Of a stretch of 64,000 bases of DNA, positions 28,438 through 36,998 are shown one piece after another. Source of the DNA: an uncultured bacterium (lineage in GTDB: Bacteria > Bacillota_I > Bacilli_A > RFN20 > CAG-826); assembly GCA_949291375.1 (NCBI GenBank), contig CASEVI010000001.1, forward strand, positions 380,980 to 444,979, given 5' to 3'. Both the position numbers and the translations under genes were made by a program. A model generated the notes under the pieces. It was not told where the DNA came from and did no database searches. It saw only the letters and a program-made list of their open reading frames with translations. Within the stretch, counting starts at the first letter, position 1. The number at the start of each line of letters is the position of its first letter.

Positions 28438-30618
28438 ATGAAATATTTGTTATCGATTGTAACTCAACATAAAGTTTTAAAACTAGACAGAAATTTCGTC
28501 TATTTTTCGTCAACACCAGTTTTAAAAGGTTCAAGAGTAAATATTAATTTTAATGGACAAAATATTGTTGGTTTCGTTTTAAAATCAGAAGTAATTGAGT
28601 CTGTTGAAGAAAAAGAGAAAGAATTAGGTTTTAAAATAAAAGAAATTAGTTTAATAATTGATGAAGAACCAATTATTGATGAATATTTATTAAAATTAGC
28701 TTTTATCTTAAAAGATCGATATGTTTATCCTCTTATTGGAGTATTAAATACAATGCTTCCTCCTTCATTAAAAAGTTCTTCTGCCTATCTTTCTAAACCT
28801 AAAATTTCTTACATTACTTATTATGAACTTTTAGATGGTACGTATGCTCCGAAAAATAAATATGAAGAAAATATTTTAAATCGTTTCAAAAATAGTGGAT
28901 TAGTTTTAAAATCTGAAATAAGCGATTCAAAAACATTAAATAATTTAATTTCTCTAAATATAATTCGTGAAAAAATAGAAGAGAAATATCGTTTTAATGC
29001 AAAACAAATTTTTAAATATGAAAATGAGTTCACATTGAGTGATGAGCAAAACGATGCTTTTATAAAAATCGTTTATTCTCCAGATAAAGTTTATTTACTT
29101 AAAGGTGTTACTGGTAGCGGGAAAACCTTAATTTATATTAAATTAATTGAGGACACTTTAAAAAAAGATGGCTCTACTTTAATTTTAGTTCCTGAAGTTG
29201 GTTTAACACCATTAATAATCTCTCATATTTTATCTTATTTTAATGAACCAATTGCGGTGTTGCATTCTTCTTTAACTCCCGCTGAAAGATACGATGAATA
29301 TCGTAAAATTTCAACAAAGAAAGTAAGAATTGTTGTTGGAACTAGAAGTGCAATTTTTGCTCCTTTAAAAAACTTAAAATATATAATTATTGATGAAGAA
29401 CATGATGAAAGTTATAAACAAGAAAATGATTTAACTTATAATGCTAAAGATGTTGCAATTTTAAGAAGTAGTATCGAGAATACAAAAATTATTTTAGGAA
29501 GCGCAACTCCTTCAATTGATACAATGGCTAAAGCAAAAAGTGGAAGGTTTAAACTTTTGGAACTTAATCATATGTATAATAAAACTGAACCTCCTGAAGT
29601 AAGTTTAGTTGATTTTAAAAATAGGTTGGTTTTTAAAAAAGGTTCAGAAATTTTTTCTGATGTTTTAATCGAGAAAATAAAAAAAAGAATTGAAAATAAC
29701 GAGCAAGTTATTTTAATGATTAACAAAAGAGGTTTTTCATCCTCATTAATTTGTGATAATTGTGGCTATGTTTATAAATGTCCTAATTGTAATTTGCCTT
29801 TAATTTATCATAAAGATAGTGGATATTTAATGTGTCATCATTGCGAATATAAAATAAAATTCAATCATAAGTGCCCTATTTGTGGGTCAATTAACATTCG
29901 TTTTAATGGATTTGGGATCGAAAGAGTAAAAGAAGAATTCGAAAAAATTTTCCCTCTTACTCCTTATTTAACACTTGATTCAGACACTTCCCCAACATTA
30001 AATCAAATTGAAGATGTATTAAATCAATTTAATTTAAAAAAAGTAAATGTCTTAATCGGCACACAAATTGTAGCTAAGGGACATGATTTTAAAGATGTTT
30101 CCTTGGTAGGTATTTTAAATGCTGATACATTATTAAATATTCAATCTTATAAAGCTAATGAATATACTTATTCCTTAATTGTTCAAACGATTGGTCGAAG
30201 TGGTCGTTTTAAAAAAGGAGAAGCAGTAATTCAAACTTTTAAAAAAGATAATAAAGTTATAAATTATGCCATTAGAAATGATTATGACTCTTTTTATAAT
30301 TATGAGATTGCTAATAGAAGAAAATATAATTATCCACCTTTTTCAAATATTATTTCTTTAAAAGTTGCTGGAGCGATTCCTTATGATACAAAATTAAAAG
30401 CAATGCAAATTAAAAAAGAATTAGAGAAAAAATTACCAGATGACGTTATTTTAATCTCGAATGCATTAGAAAGATATAAATCACATTATGCTGTTTCAAT
30501 ATTTATAAAAACAAAAAACTTTGCTTTTACAAGAAAATTTCTTTCAGCTTTATTATTTAAATATCAAACGATTAAAAACCTTCATTTATATTTAAATATT
30601 TCTCCATATGATTTATAA
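28438..30618 (+). CDS. priA: Primosomal replication helicase PriA
   Basis: 726 residues. The helicase signs are G-V-T-G-S-G-K-T (about 222-229), I-I-D-E-E-H-D (about 317-323), L-G-S-A-T-P-S, and Q-T-I-G-R-S-G-R near 580. The zinc region between the helicase lobes has eight cysteines in C-x2-C pairs (C-D-N-C-G, C-P-N-C, C-H-H-C, C-P-I-C-G). PriA reloads the replisome at stalled forks. It follows gmk by 5 bases. Length and motif set are normal. Confidence 0.97.
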   Translation: MKYLLSIVTQHKVLKLDRNFVYFSSTPVLKGSRVNINFNGQNIVGFVLKSEVIESVEEKEKELGFKIKEISLIIDEEPIIDEYLLKLAFILKDRYVYPLIGVLNTMLPPSLKSSSAYLSKPKISYITYYELLDGTYAPKNKYEENILNRFKNSGLVLKSEISDSKTLNNLISLNIIREKIEEKYRFNAKQIFKYENEFTLSDEQNDAFIKIVYSPDKVYLLKGVTGSGKTLIYIKLIEDTLKKDGSTLILVPEVGLTPLIISHILSYFNEPIAVLHSSLTPAERYDEYRKISTKKVRIVVGTRSAIFAPLKNLKYIIIDEEHDESYKQENDLTYNAKDVAILRSSIENTKIILGSATPSIDTMAKAKSGRFKLLELNHMYNKTEPPEVSLVDFKNRLVFKKGSEIFSDVLIEKIKKRIENNEQVILMINKRGFSSSLICDNCGYVYKCPNCNLPLIYHKDSGYLMCHHCEYKIKFNHKCPICGSINIRFNGFGIERVKEEFEKIFPLTPYLTLDSDTSPTLNQIEDVLNQFNLKKVNVLIGTQIVAKGHDFKDVSLVGILNADTLLNIQSYKANEYTYSLIVQTIGRSGRFKKGEAVIQTFKKDNKVINYAIRNDYDSFYNYEIANRRKYNYPPFSNIISLKVAGAIPYDTKLKAMQIKKELEKKLPDDVILISNALERYKSHYAVSIFIKTKNFAFTRKFLSALLFKYQTIKNLHLYLNISPYDL

Positions 30619-30633
30619 TTTTTTGATTTTAGA

Positions 30634-30657
30634 TTTATTATCATATATGATAATAAA
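30634..30657. promoter_or_regulatory. Perfect 24-bp palindrome between priA and the DUF1904-like gene
   Basis: The half-site TTTATTATCATA (30634-30645) is followed directly by its exact reverse complement (30646-30657). There is no T-run after it in either direction, so it is a poor terminator and better seen as an operator, or as an mRNA hairpin, before the gene at 30682. The palindrome is certain; the role is inferred. Confidence 0.5.
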
Positions 30658-30681
30658 GTCAGTTATTACGAGGTAAACGAA

Positions 30682-31176
30682 ATGATTACAATAAAAATTT
30701 ATGGAATTGACCCATATTTATTAAGAAATATTTCTAAAGACGCAACAAAAAAGATAGCTGATCTTTATGAAACAAGCGTCGATAATATAAATTTTTTAGC
30801 TCCTGAATGTTTATACGTTCATAATGGAGTTGAACAGAATACTTGGAATGTTTTAATTGAAGTACACGCTCCAAAAAAAGTTGAAGTTTTGGAAAACGAT
30901 GCTTTTAAAATTATTGCTCAATATGTAAAAGATGTTGCAATAAATATTGAATGTGTTTTTTATTATTTTTCTAGTGATAATTATCATCAATTATTAAATA
31001 ATGATTATCCTCGTTTTATGAAAGAAGAAAATACTGTAAATATCGATACTTCTTATGAAGAATATGATGAAGAAGATGAAAATGAAGATGAAAATCATGA
31101 GCATGAAATAAATGATGATTTATATTTAGGTAATGCATTTGAAGGATTTGAAGAAGAAATCAAAAAAATGAAATAA
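30682..31176 (+). CDS. DUF1904-like small protein with acidic C-terminal tail
   Basis: 164 residues. The first 110 resemble DUF1904 proteins in outline: a short beta strand (I-T-I-K-I-Y-G-I), a helix, a strand ending in V-L-I-E-V, a helix and F-Y-Y-F-S. The last third is strongly acidic (runs of Asp/Glu) and probably disordered. The similarity is moderate and from memory. It occupies the place of def/fmt between priA and rsmB in Bacillus-type clusters. GAGG lies about 8 bases before ATG, downstream of the 24-bp palindrome. Function unknown. Confidence 0.55.
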   Translation: MITIKIYGIDPYLLRNISKDATKKIADLYETSVDNINFLAPECLYVHNGVEQNTWNVLIEVHAPKKVEVLENDAFKIIAQYVKDVAINIECVFYYFSSDNYHQLLNNDYPRFMKEENTVNIDTSYEEYDEEDENEDENHEHEINDDLYLGNAFEGFEEEIKKMK

Positions 31177-31189
31177 AATTTAATTAGTT

Positions 31190-32431
31190 ATGGATACTTA
31201 TAGTGTTGCGTTTAAAGTTATTAAACATGTTATTGACAACGAATTTGACTTAAAAGATTCAATTCGTAAAGAAACAAAAGAAGCAACTAGAGGAGAAACA
31301 ATCGAAGTTTCTCAAATCTCTGGCATCTTTTTTCGTAATTACTATTTGATATCCCATCTTTCAGAAATATTAAATTTTAAGAAAAATAGCGATGAGATGA
31401 TTGAATTAGGTCTATTATACGTAAATAACGCTTTTAGGAAGAAAATCGATCAAAATAAGATGTTTAATGATTTTTTAATGTTTATTATTCAAAAGAAACA
31501 TCAATTAAAAAAAGAAGAGATTTTTTATATAAAAGACGTTATTTCTAAAAAAAGAACCTTTGATTTTTTTGACGTTAGAAAAGGAACTTTAAGATATTAT
31601 TCTTTAAGATTTAATAAACCAGAATGGCTAATAAAGATGCTTTCTAAACAATATGGAAAAAAAGATGGTTTAGCAATTATTTATGAGATTTCGGCTATGC
31701 CTCAACAATTTGTTAGCGTCAATTATCAAAAATCTTTTTCTCCAACAATGGCTTTTAAAAAGATTAGCGATGATTTATATGAATATACAAATCCGACTTC
31801 GATTAGAAAAGAAGATTCGTTCCATGATGGCAAAATTTATTTGACTCAGCTCGCCAATTTAGAAGTTTTAAAAAATTTAAGTTATGAAAATTCTAATTTG
31901 ACTTGCTTTATCAGTGAATTTAATAATATTGCCTTAGATTTCTTTAAAAAGTTTGTTAATAAAGGGAATATTTTGAATTTTGTTAGCAACAATAGAAAAC
32001 AAGTTTATAAAATTTTTGATGAAATTAAATCAAATAATTTAAACGAAACTCATTTTTATGAAGCCAATGAAGATGGACTAGAAGCTAGTTTATCAACTAA
32101 GCAAGATTTAATTCTTTATTCTCCAAAATCTTCTAATTTTGAGTTATTTAGAAGAAATCCAGAATATGGTGTTTATTTTAAAATTGATTCTCTTGATGAA
32201 ATTATAAGTTCGATTAAAAACGGATTAATTAATATTACTAAATTTCTTGAAGTTAATGGATTACTTCTTTATGTTGTTCCAACTATTAATTTAAAAGAAA
32301 CTCGAAATTTGATTGCTGAATTTGTCGAAAAAAATAAAGATGAATTCTTATTAGAAGAAGAAAAGATGTTTTTACCAAATAAAGAAGGAAATTCTCTTTT
32401 ATATTTTGCAAGGATTAGGAAAATTAAATAA
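31190..32431 (+). CDS. RsmB-like protein that has lost its catalytic and SAM-binding residues
   Basis: 413 residues, the size and domain outline of 16S rRNA m5C967 methyltransferase RsmB/Sun: N-terminal NusB-like helices, the L-R-Y-Y-S-L-R-F-N-K-P-E-W-L block, and a C-terminal methyltransferase fold. It also lies exactly where rsmB lies in Bacillus (priA...rsmB-rlmN-prpC-prkC). But the SAM loop (normally C-A-A-P-G-G-K) is replaced by S-E-F-N-N-I-A, the D-A-P-C-S motif reads Y-S-P-K-S (about 309), and the T-C-S motif reads V-P-T (about 365). Both catalytic cysteines are thus gone. The frame is intact, so this is probably a conserved pseudoenzyme, for example an rRNA-binding assembly factor (inference). 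Confidence 0.75.
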   Translation: MDTYSVAFKVIKHVIDNEFDLKDSIRKETKEATRGETIEVSQISGIFFRNYYLISHLSEILNFKKNSDEMIELGLLYVNNAFRKKIDQNKMFNDFLMFIIQKKHQLKKEEIFYIKDVISKKRTFDFFDVRKGTLRYYSLRFNKPEWLIKMLSKQYGKKDGLAIIYEISAMPQQFVSVNYQKSFSPTMAFKKISDDLYEYTNPTSIRKEDSFHDGKIYLTQLANLEVLKNLSYENSNLTCFISEFNNIALDFFKKFVNKGNILNFVSNNRKQVYKIFDEIKSNNLNETHFYEANEDGLEASLSTKQDLILYSPKSSNFELFRRNPEYGVYFKIDSLDEIISSIKNGLINITKFLEVNGLLLYVVPTINLKETRNLIAEFVEKNKDEFLLEEEKMFLPNKEGNSLLYFARIRKIK

Positions 32432-32433
32432 AA

Positions 32434-33483
32434 ATGTATAATTTATATGATTTTAAAATAGAAAAACTCGAAGAATTATTGGTTAGCAAGTATTTTCAAA
32501 AGAAATATCGTGCTACTCAACTTTTTAAATGGATTTATGAAAAAAGAGTTGATGATTTTGATAAAATGAGCGATATTTCTTTATCTTTTAAGGAAGTTTT
32601 AAAGAAAGATTTTTCGCTAGATAAGCCTAAAATTTATAAAAAGCAAGTTAGTAAGGACGGAACAATTAAGTTACTTCTTGAAATGAAAGATGGCGATTTA
32701 GTTGAAACTGTTTTGATGAGATACAATTATGGAAATGTCGCCTGCGTTTCTTCTGAAGTAGGTTGCAACATGGGATGCGCTTTTTGTGCCTCAGGATTTT
32801 TAAAGAAAAAAAGAGATTTAACTTGTGGAGAAATGGTTGGAGAAGTCTTAATTTTAGATGAACTTTTAAAAGAAGAAGATCCAAATAAAAGAGTTACTCA
32901 TGTCGTTGTTATGGGGACGGGCGAACCATTTGATAACTATGATAACGTTTTAGATTTTATAAGAATTTTAAATCATCCATATGGATTTGCTATTGGGGCT
33001 AGACATTTAACTGTATCAACCTGTGGACTTGTTGAAGGAATTAAAAGATACGCAAATGAACATCTACAAATAAATTTAGCTATTTCTTTACACGCTCCAA
33101 ATGATGAAATTAGAAATAAATTAATGCCAATTTCAAGAAAATATCCATTAAATGAACTAATGGGTGCTGTTAAATATTATGAAAAAGAAGCTGGAAGAAG
33201 AGTAACTTTTGAATATATTTTATTAAAAGGAGTTAATGATTCTAAAGAAAATGCGAAAGAATTAGCTTCCTTAATTAAGGGAACTTTAGCTTATGTTAAT
33301 CTCATCCCTTATAATCCTATAAAAGAATTAATTTTTCAAAGAAGTGATGAGAGTAATGTACATGACTTTTTAGATACATTAACCAAATTAGGCGTTACTG
33401 CAACAATTAGAAAAGAATTTGGTACCGATATTGATGCCGCATGTGGACAATTAAGAGCAAAAAATGAAAATAAAAAATTATAA
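32434..33483 (+). CDS. rlmN: 23S rRNA (adenine(2503)-C2)-methyltransferase RlmN
   Basis: 349 residues, normal length. The radical SAM signature C-N-M-G-C-A-F-C lies at 111-118. The methyl-carrying C-terminal cysteine is in D-A-A-C-G-Q-L (about 335-341). M-G-T-G-E-P binds SAM. It methylates A2503 of 23S rRNA, and A37 in some tRNAs. It begins 2 bases after the rsmB-like gene and overlaps prpC by 20 bases, a conserved arrangement. Confidence 0.97.
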   Translation: MYNLYDFKIEKLEELLVSKYFQKKYRATQLFKWIYEKRVDDFDKMSDISLSFKEVLKKDFSLDKPKIYKKQVSKDGTIKLLLEMKDGDLVETVLMRYNYGNVACVSSEVGCNMGCAFCASGFLKKKRDLTCGEMVGEVLILDELLKEEDPNKRVTHVVVMGTGEPFDNYDNVLDFIRILNHPYGFAIGARHLTVSTCGLVEGIKRYANEHLQINLAISLHAPNDEIRNKLMPISRKYPLNELMGAVKYYEKEAGRRVTFEYILLKGVNDSKENAKELASLIKGTLAYVNLIPYNPIKELIFQRSDESNVHDFLDTLTKLGVTATIRKEFGTDIDAACGQLRAKNENKKL

Positions 33484-34228
33484 AGGAACATATGCTTACC
33501 AATGTGATATTGGAAGAGTTAGGAAAAGCAATGAAGACCGCGTCAAAGGAATGGTAAATTCGTTTAATAATGTTTTACTTGTTGTTGCTGATGGAATGGG
33601 TGGTCATAAAAAAGGAGAATACGCTTCAAATGAGGTTGTGTCTTTTTTAAGCAAAGAATTCAATAGAAAAGGGCGTTTTACATCATTTTTTGATGCACAT
33701 TTTTGGTTATGCTCAACTGTTAAAAAGATTAATAAAAATATATTTAATTTACAAGATAATGATGAAAATTATCGTGGAATGGGCTCGACAATTTGTGTTG
33801 CTTTAATCTATAAAAGAAGATTAATGGTTTTAAATGCAGGCGATTCTAGATGCTATATTTTAAAAAATAATAAATTAGAACAGATTACAGAAGATCAAAC
33901 TTATGTTCGCTATTTAATAAATTCTGGTCAAATTAATGAAAAAGAAGCTTTGACTCATCCAAAAAGACATTATTTAACAAATGCAATCGGTCTTTTTCCA
34001 ACTTTTTCTTATGATTTAAATATTTATGATTATCATGGTGAAAGCTTATTTTTATGTAGTGACGGTCTTTATAATAATGTTTCTTTTTCGGATATTGAGG
34101 CTAATTTAAGATCTAATAATAGTGTAGACGATAAAATTAATTCACTTGTAAATTTAGCAAATTATAATGGTGGAAGCGATAATATTTCTTGTATTTTATG
34201 GGAGAGTCTAGATGATCAAAATCAATGA
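33464..34228 (+). CDS. prpC: PP2C-family serine/threonine phosphatase
   Basis: 254 residues, the typical length of bacterial Stp/PrpC. Motifs in order are D-I-G-R-V-R-K-S-N-E-D (first metal-binding Asp), V-A-D-G-M-G-G-H, G-S-T, A-G-D-S-R, L-C-S-D-G-L-Y and G-G-S-D-N-I-S. It dephosphorylates targets of the neighbouring kinase in the cytosol. It overlaps rlmN (20 bases) and the kinase (17 bases). It ends with TGA, one of very few in this window. Confidence 0.95.
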   Translation: MKIKNYKGTYAYQCDIGRVRKSNEDRVKGMVNSFNNVLLVVADGMGGHKKGEYASNEVVSFLSKEFNRKGRFTSFFDAHFWLCSTVKKINKNIFNLQDNDENYRGMGSTICVALIYKRRLMVLNAGDSRCYILKNNKLEQITEDQTYVRYLINSGQINEKEALTHPKRHYLTNAIGLFPTFSYDLNIYDYHGESLFLCSDGLYNNVSFSDIEANLRSNNSVDDKINSLVNLANYNGGSDNISCILWESLDDQNQ

Positions 34229-35108
34229 TTTAATAGATGATAGATATAAAATAAAAGCTAGTATTGGGCATGGCGGGATGAGTGATGTTTTTGAAGGCTA
34301 TGATATAGTAATGAAAAGGGCAGTTGCTTTTAAAATTTTAAATGAAGAAAGTGTTTTAAACCCTCAAAATTTAACCCGTTTTGAAAATGAAGCACGTATT
34401 GCAGCAAGTTTGTTTCATCCAAATATTGTAAGAATTTATGATTATGGATATTATGAAGGCGCTCCTTATATAGTTAACGAACTTCAAAAAGGACAAACTT
34501 TAAAAGATGCTTTAACTTTTAAAAGATTTTTTTCTTTACCTGAAGCTTGTCAAATTATGATTCAAGTTTTAGAAGGATTAGCTTATATTCATTCAAAAGG
34601 TATAATTCATCGAGATATAAAACCACAAAATATCTTTTATGGAAGCGATGGGATTGCAAAAATTGCTGATTTTGGTATTTCTATAATAAAATATTACAAT
34701 CTAAATTTGGATGAGCCAAAAAAAGTTGTTGGAACTGCTCAATATTTAGCACCTGAAGTTTTAAGAGGTTCTAAACCTAATGAACAATCAGATATTTATG
34801 CTGCAGGAGTTCTTTTTTTCGAACTTTTAACTGGTTATATTCCTTTTGATGATCAAAATGTCAATGTAGTCGCAAGAGCTCATGTTAATAATGATATTCC
34901 TTCTCCTCTTGAATATATGCCAATGTTGCCTCAAAAATGTGAGGATATTGTTAAAAAAGCAACTTCAAGAAATTTAAATTATCGTTATTTAAAAGCTGAA
35001 GATATGTTAAACGATATTAAGGAACTTTATAGCGATAAAAAAACTATAAAAAAATCTACACCTTTAATTACTCGTTTATTTGGATTAATGAAGAAAAATA
35101 AAATATAA
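34212..35108 (+). CDS. prkC: Hanks-type serine/threonine kinase without PASTA domains
   Basis: 298 residues, kinase domain only. The glycine loop I-G-H-G-G-M-S-D-V-F (about 17-26), V-A-F-K-I with the ATP lysine, H-R-D-I-K-P-Q-N (catalytic loop, about 137-144), D-F-G-I-S and G-T-A-Q-Y-L-A-P-E are all intact, so activity is expected. Ordinary PrkC continues into a transmembrane helix and extracellular PASTA repeats that bind peptidoglycan fragments; here the protein ends about 30 residues after the kinase fold with no membrane helix. It is probably cytosolic and blind to the wall. GGAGAG lies 5 bases before ATG. Confidence 0.92.
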   Translation: MIKINDLIDDRYKIKASIGHGGMSDVFEGYDIVMKRAVAFKILNEESVLNPQNLTRFENEARIAASLFHPNIVRIYDYGYYEGAPYIVNELQKGQTLKDALTFKRFFSLPEACQIMIQVLEGLAYIHSKGIIHRDIKPQNIFYGSDGIAKIADFGISIIKYYNLNLDEPKKVVGTAQYLAPEVLRGSKPNEQSDIYAAGVLFFELLTGYIPFDDQNVNVVARAHVNNDIPSPLEYMPMLPQKCEDIVKKATSRNLNYRYLKAEDMLNDIKELYSDKKTIKKSTPLITRLFGLMKKNKI

Positions 35109-35115
35109 TTTTATT

Positions 35116-35775
35116 ATGAAAGAAATTTTTATCGCTCCTTCAATTTTATCTGCAGATTTTTCATCTCTTTATGATGAGATTAAATTTTTAAAAGAAGAAG
35201 GAGCAACATATCTTCATTTTGATGTTATGGATGGACACTTTGTAAATAATATTTCTTTTGGAAGTTACATTTTAAGTTGCATTTCAAAAAAAGTTGATTT
35301 AGTTAAAGATGTTCATTTAATGATAACCGATCCAAAAAAATATTATTTAGATTTTGTTAAAGCCGGAGCTGATTTAATTACTTTTCATTATGAAGCAATA
35401 AATGAAGGCGAAATAGAAGAATTAATTAATAAAATAAAAGAAAGTAATGTAAAGGTCGGCATTTCGATAAAACCAAATACCGATGTAAAAAAGTTAGACC
35501 CTTATTTGTCAATGTTAGATTTAATATTAATAATGAGTGTTGAACCTGGGTTTGGTGGTCAAAAATTTATGAATAATTCATTATCAAAAATCGAATATTT
35601 AGAGAAAAAAAGAAAAGAAAATAATTTTTTATATAAAATAGAAGTTGATGGTGGTATAAATAACTTAACTGCGCCACTTGTTATTAAAAGTGGGGCTGAT
35701 ATATTAGTTTCGGGATCTTATATTTTTAAAAGTAAGGATAGAAAAAACGCTATTAAATTATTGAAAGGTGAATAA
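35116..35775 (+). CDS. rpe: Ribulose-phosphate 3-epimerase
   Basis: 219 residues, normal length. A-P-S-I-L-S-A-D at the N-terminus, H-F-D-V-M-D-G-H-F-V-N (metal His and Asp), S-V-E-P-G-F-G-G-Q-K-F and V-D-G-G-I-N are the family blocks. It interconverts ribulose-5-phosphate and xylulose-5-phosphate in the pentose phosphate pathway. In Bacillus rsgA lies between prkC and rpe; here it is missing from this position. It follows the kinase gene by 7 bases. Confidence 0.97.
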   Translation: MKEIFIAPSILSADFSSLYDEIKFLKEEGATYLHFDVMDGHFVNNISFGSYILSCISKKVDLVKDVHLMITDPKKYYLDFVKAGADLITFHYEAINEGEIEELINKIKESNVKVGISIKPNTDVKKLDPYLSMLDLILIMSVEPGFGGQKFMNNSLSKIEYLEKKRKENNFLYKIEVDGGINNLTAPLVIKSGADILVSGSYIFKSKDRKNAIKLLKGE

Positions 35776-35778
35776 AAT

Positions 35779-36453
35779 ATGCATGCGTTTCAAAGTATTG
35801 TTTTAGTTTTAATTATTGCTGGTGCGATTGTCTTTGTTTTTTCCTTTTTAGCAATGACTCTAAGTTTTAATAAAACTGGAAGTGGAAAATATAACTTCCT
35901 TTCATATTTTCCTTATGAACTTAATCAATTTAAAAGAAATTCTAAAAAAAGTTGGATTTATGAGACTTTAATTATATTTTCTTCATTACTTTTATGTTTT
36001 TCTTTAATATTTTATTTGCTTTATATCCATTTTGAATTTAGAGATATTTATCAACTTTATATTTTAATGGTTGTAATGTTTATCGCGCTTTTCTCTTTTA
36101 ATTTATTATTCTTTATTAAATTAAGTGCTTATCGATTACATTTAGTTTTTGCGATTATTTTCGCTTTTTCAACTCTTTTGAGTGTTGTTTTAGAACTTTT
36201 GCTTTTAGGAAGAAATGATGTTTTAGGGCTTAATATGTCAACTCCGTTAATAAATATTATCATCAGCGTTGCAGCAATTATATTTATGATTGTTTTAATT
36301 TGTAACCCATCTTATAAATCTTGGGCAAAATTAGTAAAGGTTGATGCGCAAACTTATAATCGACCAAAATATAATTATTTAGCAATTTTAGAATGGGGAA
36401 CATTTATTGTTCATTTAGTTTCGTATATTCCACTAATTGTCTCTTTCTTTTAA
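35779..36453 (+). CDS. Unknown multi-pass membrane protein
   Basis: 224 residues with about six hydrophobic helices (near 5-27, 62-84, 93-113, 120-143, 158-177 and 202-222). I recognise no family. A basic loop lies between helices 1 and 2 and a longer charged stretch near 180-200. It follows rpe by 3 bases with an AAAGGTG ribosome site, so it belongs to the same operon, at the position where thiN occurs in Bacillus. The bidirectional terminator at 36471-36510 closes the operon. Function unknown. Confidence 0.7.
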   Translation: MHAFQSIVLVLIIAGAIVFVFSFLAMTLSFNKTGSGKYNFLSYFPYELNQFKRNSKKSWIYETLIIFSSLLLCFSLIFYLLYIHFEFRDIYQLYILMVVMFIALFSFNLLFFIKLSAYRLHLVFAIIFAFSTLLSVVLELLLLGRNDVLGLNMSTPLINIIISVAAIIFMIVLICNPSYKSWAKLVKVDAQTYNRPKYNYLAILEWGTFIVHLVSYIPLIVSFF

Positions 36454-36470
36454 ATAAATACAAATACTTA

Positions 36471-36510
36471 AAAATAAAAATCTCCTTCATAACGAGGGAG
36501 ATTTATTTTT
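36471..36510. terminator. Bidirectional terminator between the operon end and rpmB
   Basis: An eight-pair stem (AAATCTCC at 36478-36485, GGAGATTT at 36497-36504) with an 11-base loop is flanked by A-rich DNA on the left and T-rich DNA on the right. It serves the membrane-protein gene ending at 36453 on the plus strand and rpmB ending at 36529 on the minus strand. Confidence 0.75.
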
Positions 36511-36528
36511 ACTTTTTTAATTTACAAA

Positions 36529-36720
36529 TTATTTTGCATTAGATTTATTGAGGCTTCTATAAGCTCTTGCACTCATTCTAACTTTAACAATTTGACCATT
36601 AATTTCTACTTTATATGTGTGGAGATTAACATCCCATCTTCTACGAGTAGCGATAAGAGAGTGTGAGCGTTTATTACCACTAATTGGGTGCTTACCTGTA
36701 ATAGGACATACTCTTGACAT
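36529..36720 (-). CDS. rpmB: 50S ribosomal protein L28
   Basis: 63 residues, the Gram-positive L28 length. S-R-V-C-P-I-T-G-K near the N-terminus, N-K-R-S-H-S, T-R-R-R-W-D-V-N-L-H and V-S/R-M-S-A-R-A-Y-R-S-L are typical. Only one cysteine pair half (C5) of the zinc-binding form remains, so it is probably zinc-independent. A strong GGAGG lies 8 bases before ATG. It is convergent with the operon ending at 36453, whereas in Bacillus rpmB also lies after thiN and rpe, on the opposite strand. Confidence 0.97.
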   Translation of the reverse strand: MSRVCPITGKHPISGNKRSHSLIATRRRWDVNLHTYKVEINGQIVKVRMSARAYRSLNKSNAK

Positions 36721-36857
36721 TACTTTTACCTCCTTAACTTCAATGCTTTAAGATAATATCATATAAAAATTTTTTAATCAAATGAATTTTTTTAAATAAT
36801 ATAGCATAGTTATGAAGATTTTTTGATCTTATTCTTAAATAAAAAAATAAATGAATA

Positions 36858-36926
36858 AAAAAGTTTTCACGTATAAACTTTTTAACAAGATAAAATTTAT
36901 CTTCTTTAAAATAAGATTTTAAAGAA
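36858..36926. repeat. Three consecutive perfect inverted repeats upstream of the jet operon
   Basis: Arms are AAAAAGTTT (36858-36866) with AAACTTTTT (36875-36883); AGATAAA (36888-36894) with TTTATCT (36896-36902); and TTCTTTAAA (36902-36910) with TTTAAAGAA (36918-36926). They lie in the 278-base gap between rpmB and jetA, 50-120 bases upstream of the jetA -10 box. They could be regulator sites or weak hairpins. AT-rich DNA makes such repeats easier by chance, but three in 70 bases is notable. Confidence 0.5.
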
Positions 36927-36976
36927 ATTATCAGTTAATTTTAGCGCTTTTTCTTTTTTAAGAATTCAATTAATGA

Positions 36977-36982
36977 TATAAT
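36977..36982 (+). promoter_or_regulatory. -10 box of the jetABC operon
   Basis: A perfect TATAAT lies 16 bases before the jetA ATG, followed by AAGG (36987-36990) 8 bases before ATG. The implied leader is short, about 9 bases. No convincing -35 is seen. Confidence 0.5.
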
Positions 36983-36998
36983 TTTTAAGGTTAAAGTT

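Noticed and set aside
36721-36998. A possible structured RNA gene (tmRNA, 6S or riboswitch) in the gap before jetA
   Set aside because: No conserved core of a known RNA family is visible; only AT-rich inverted repeats are seen.
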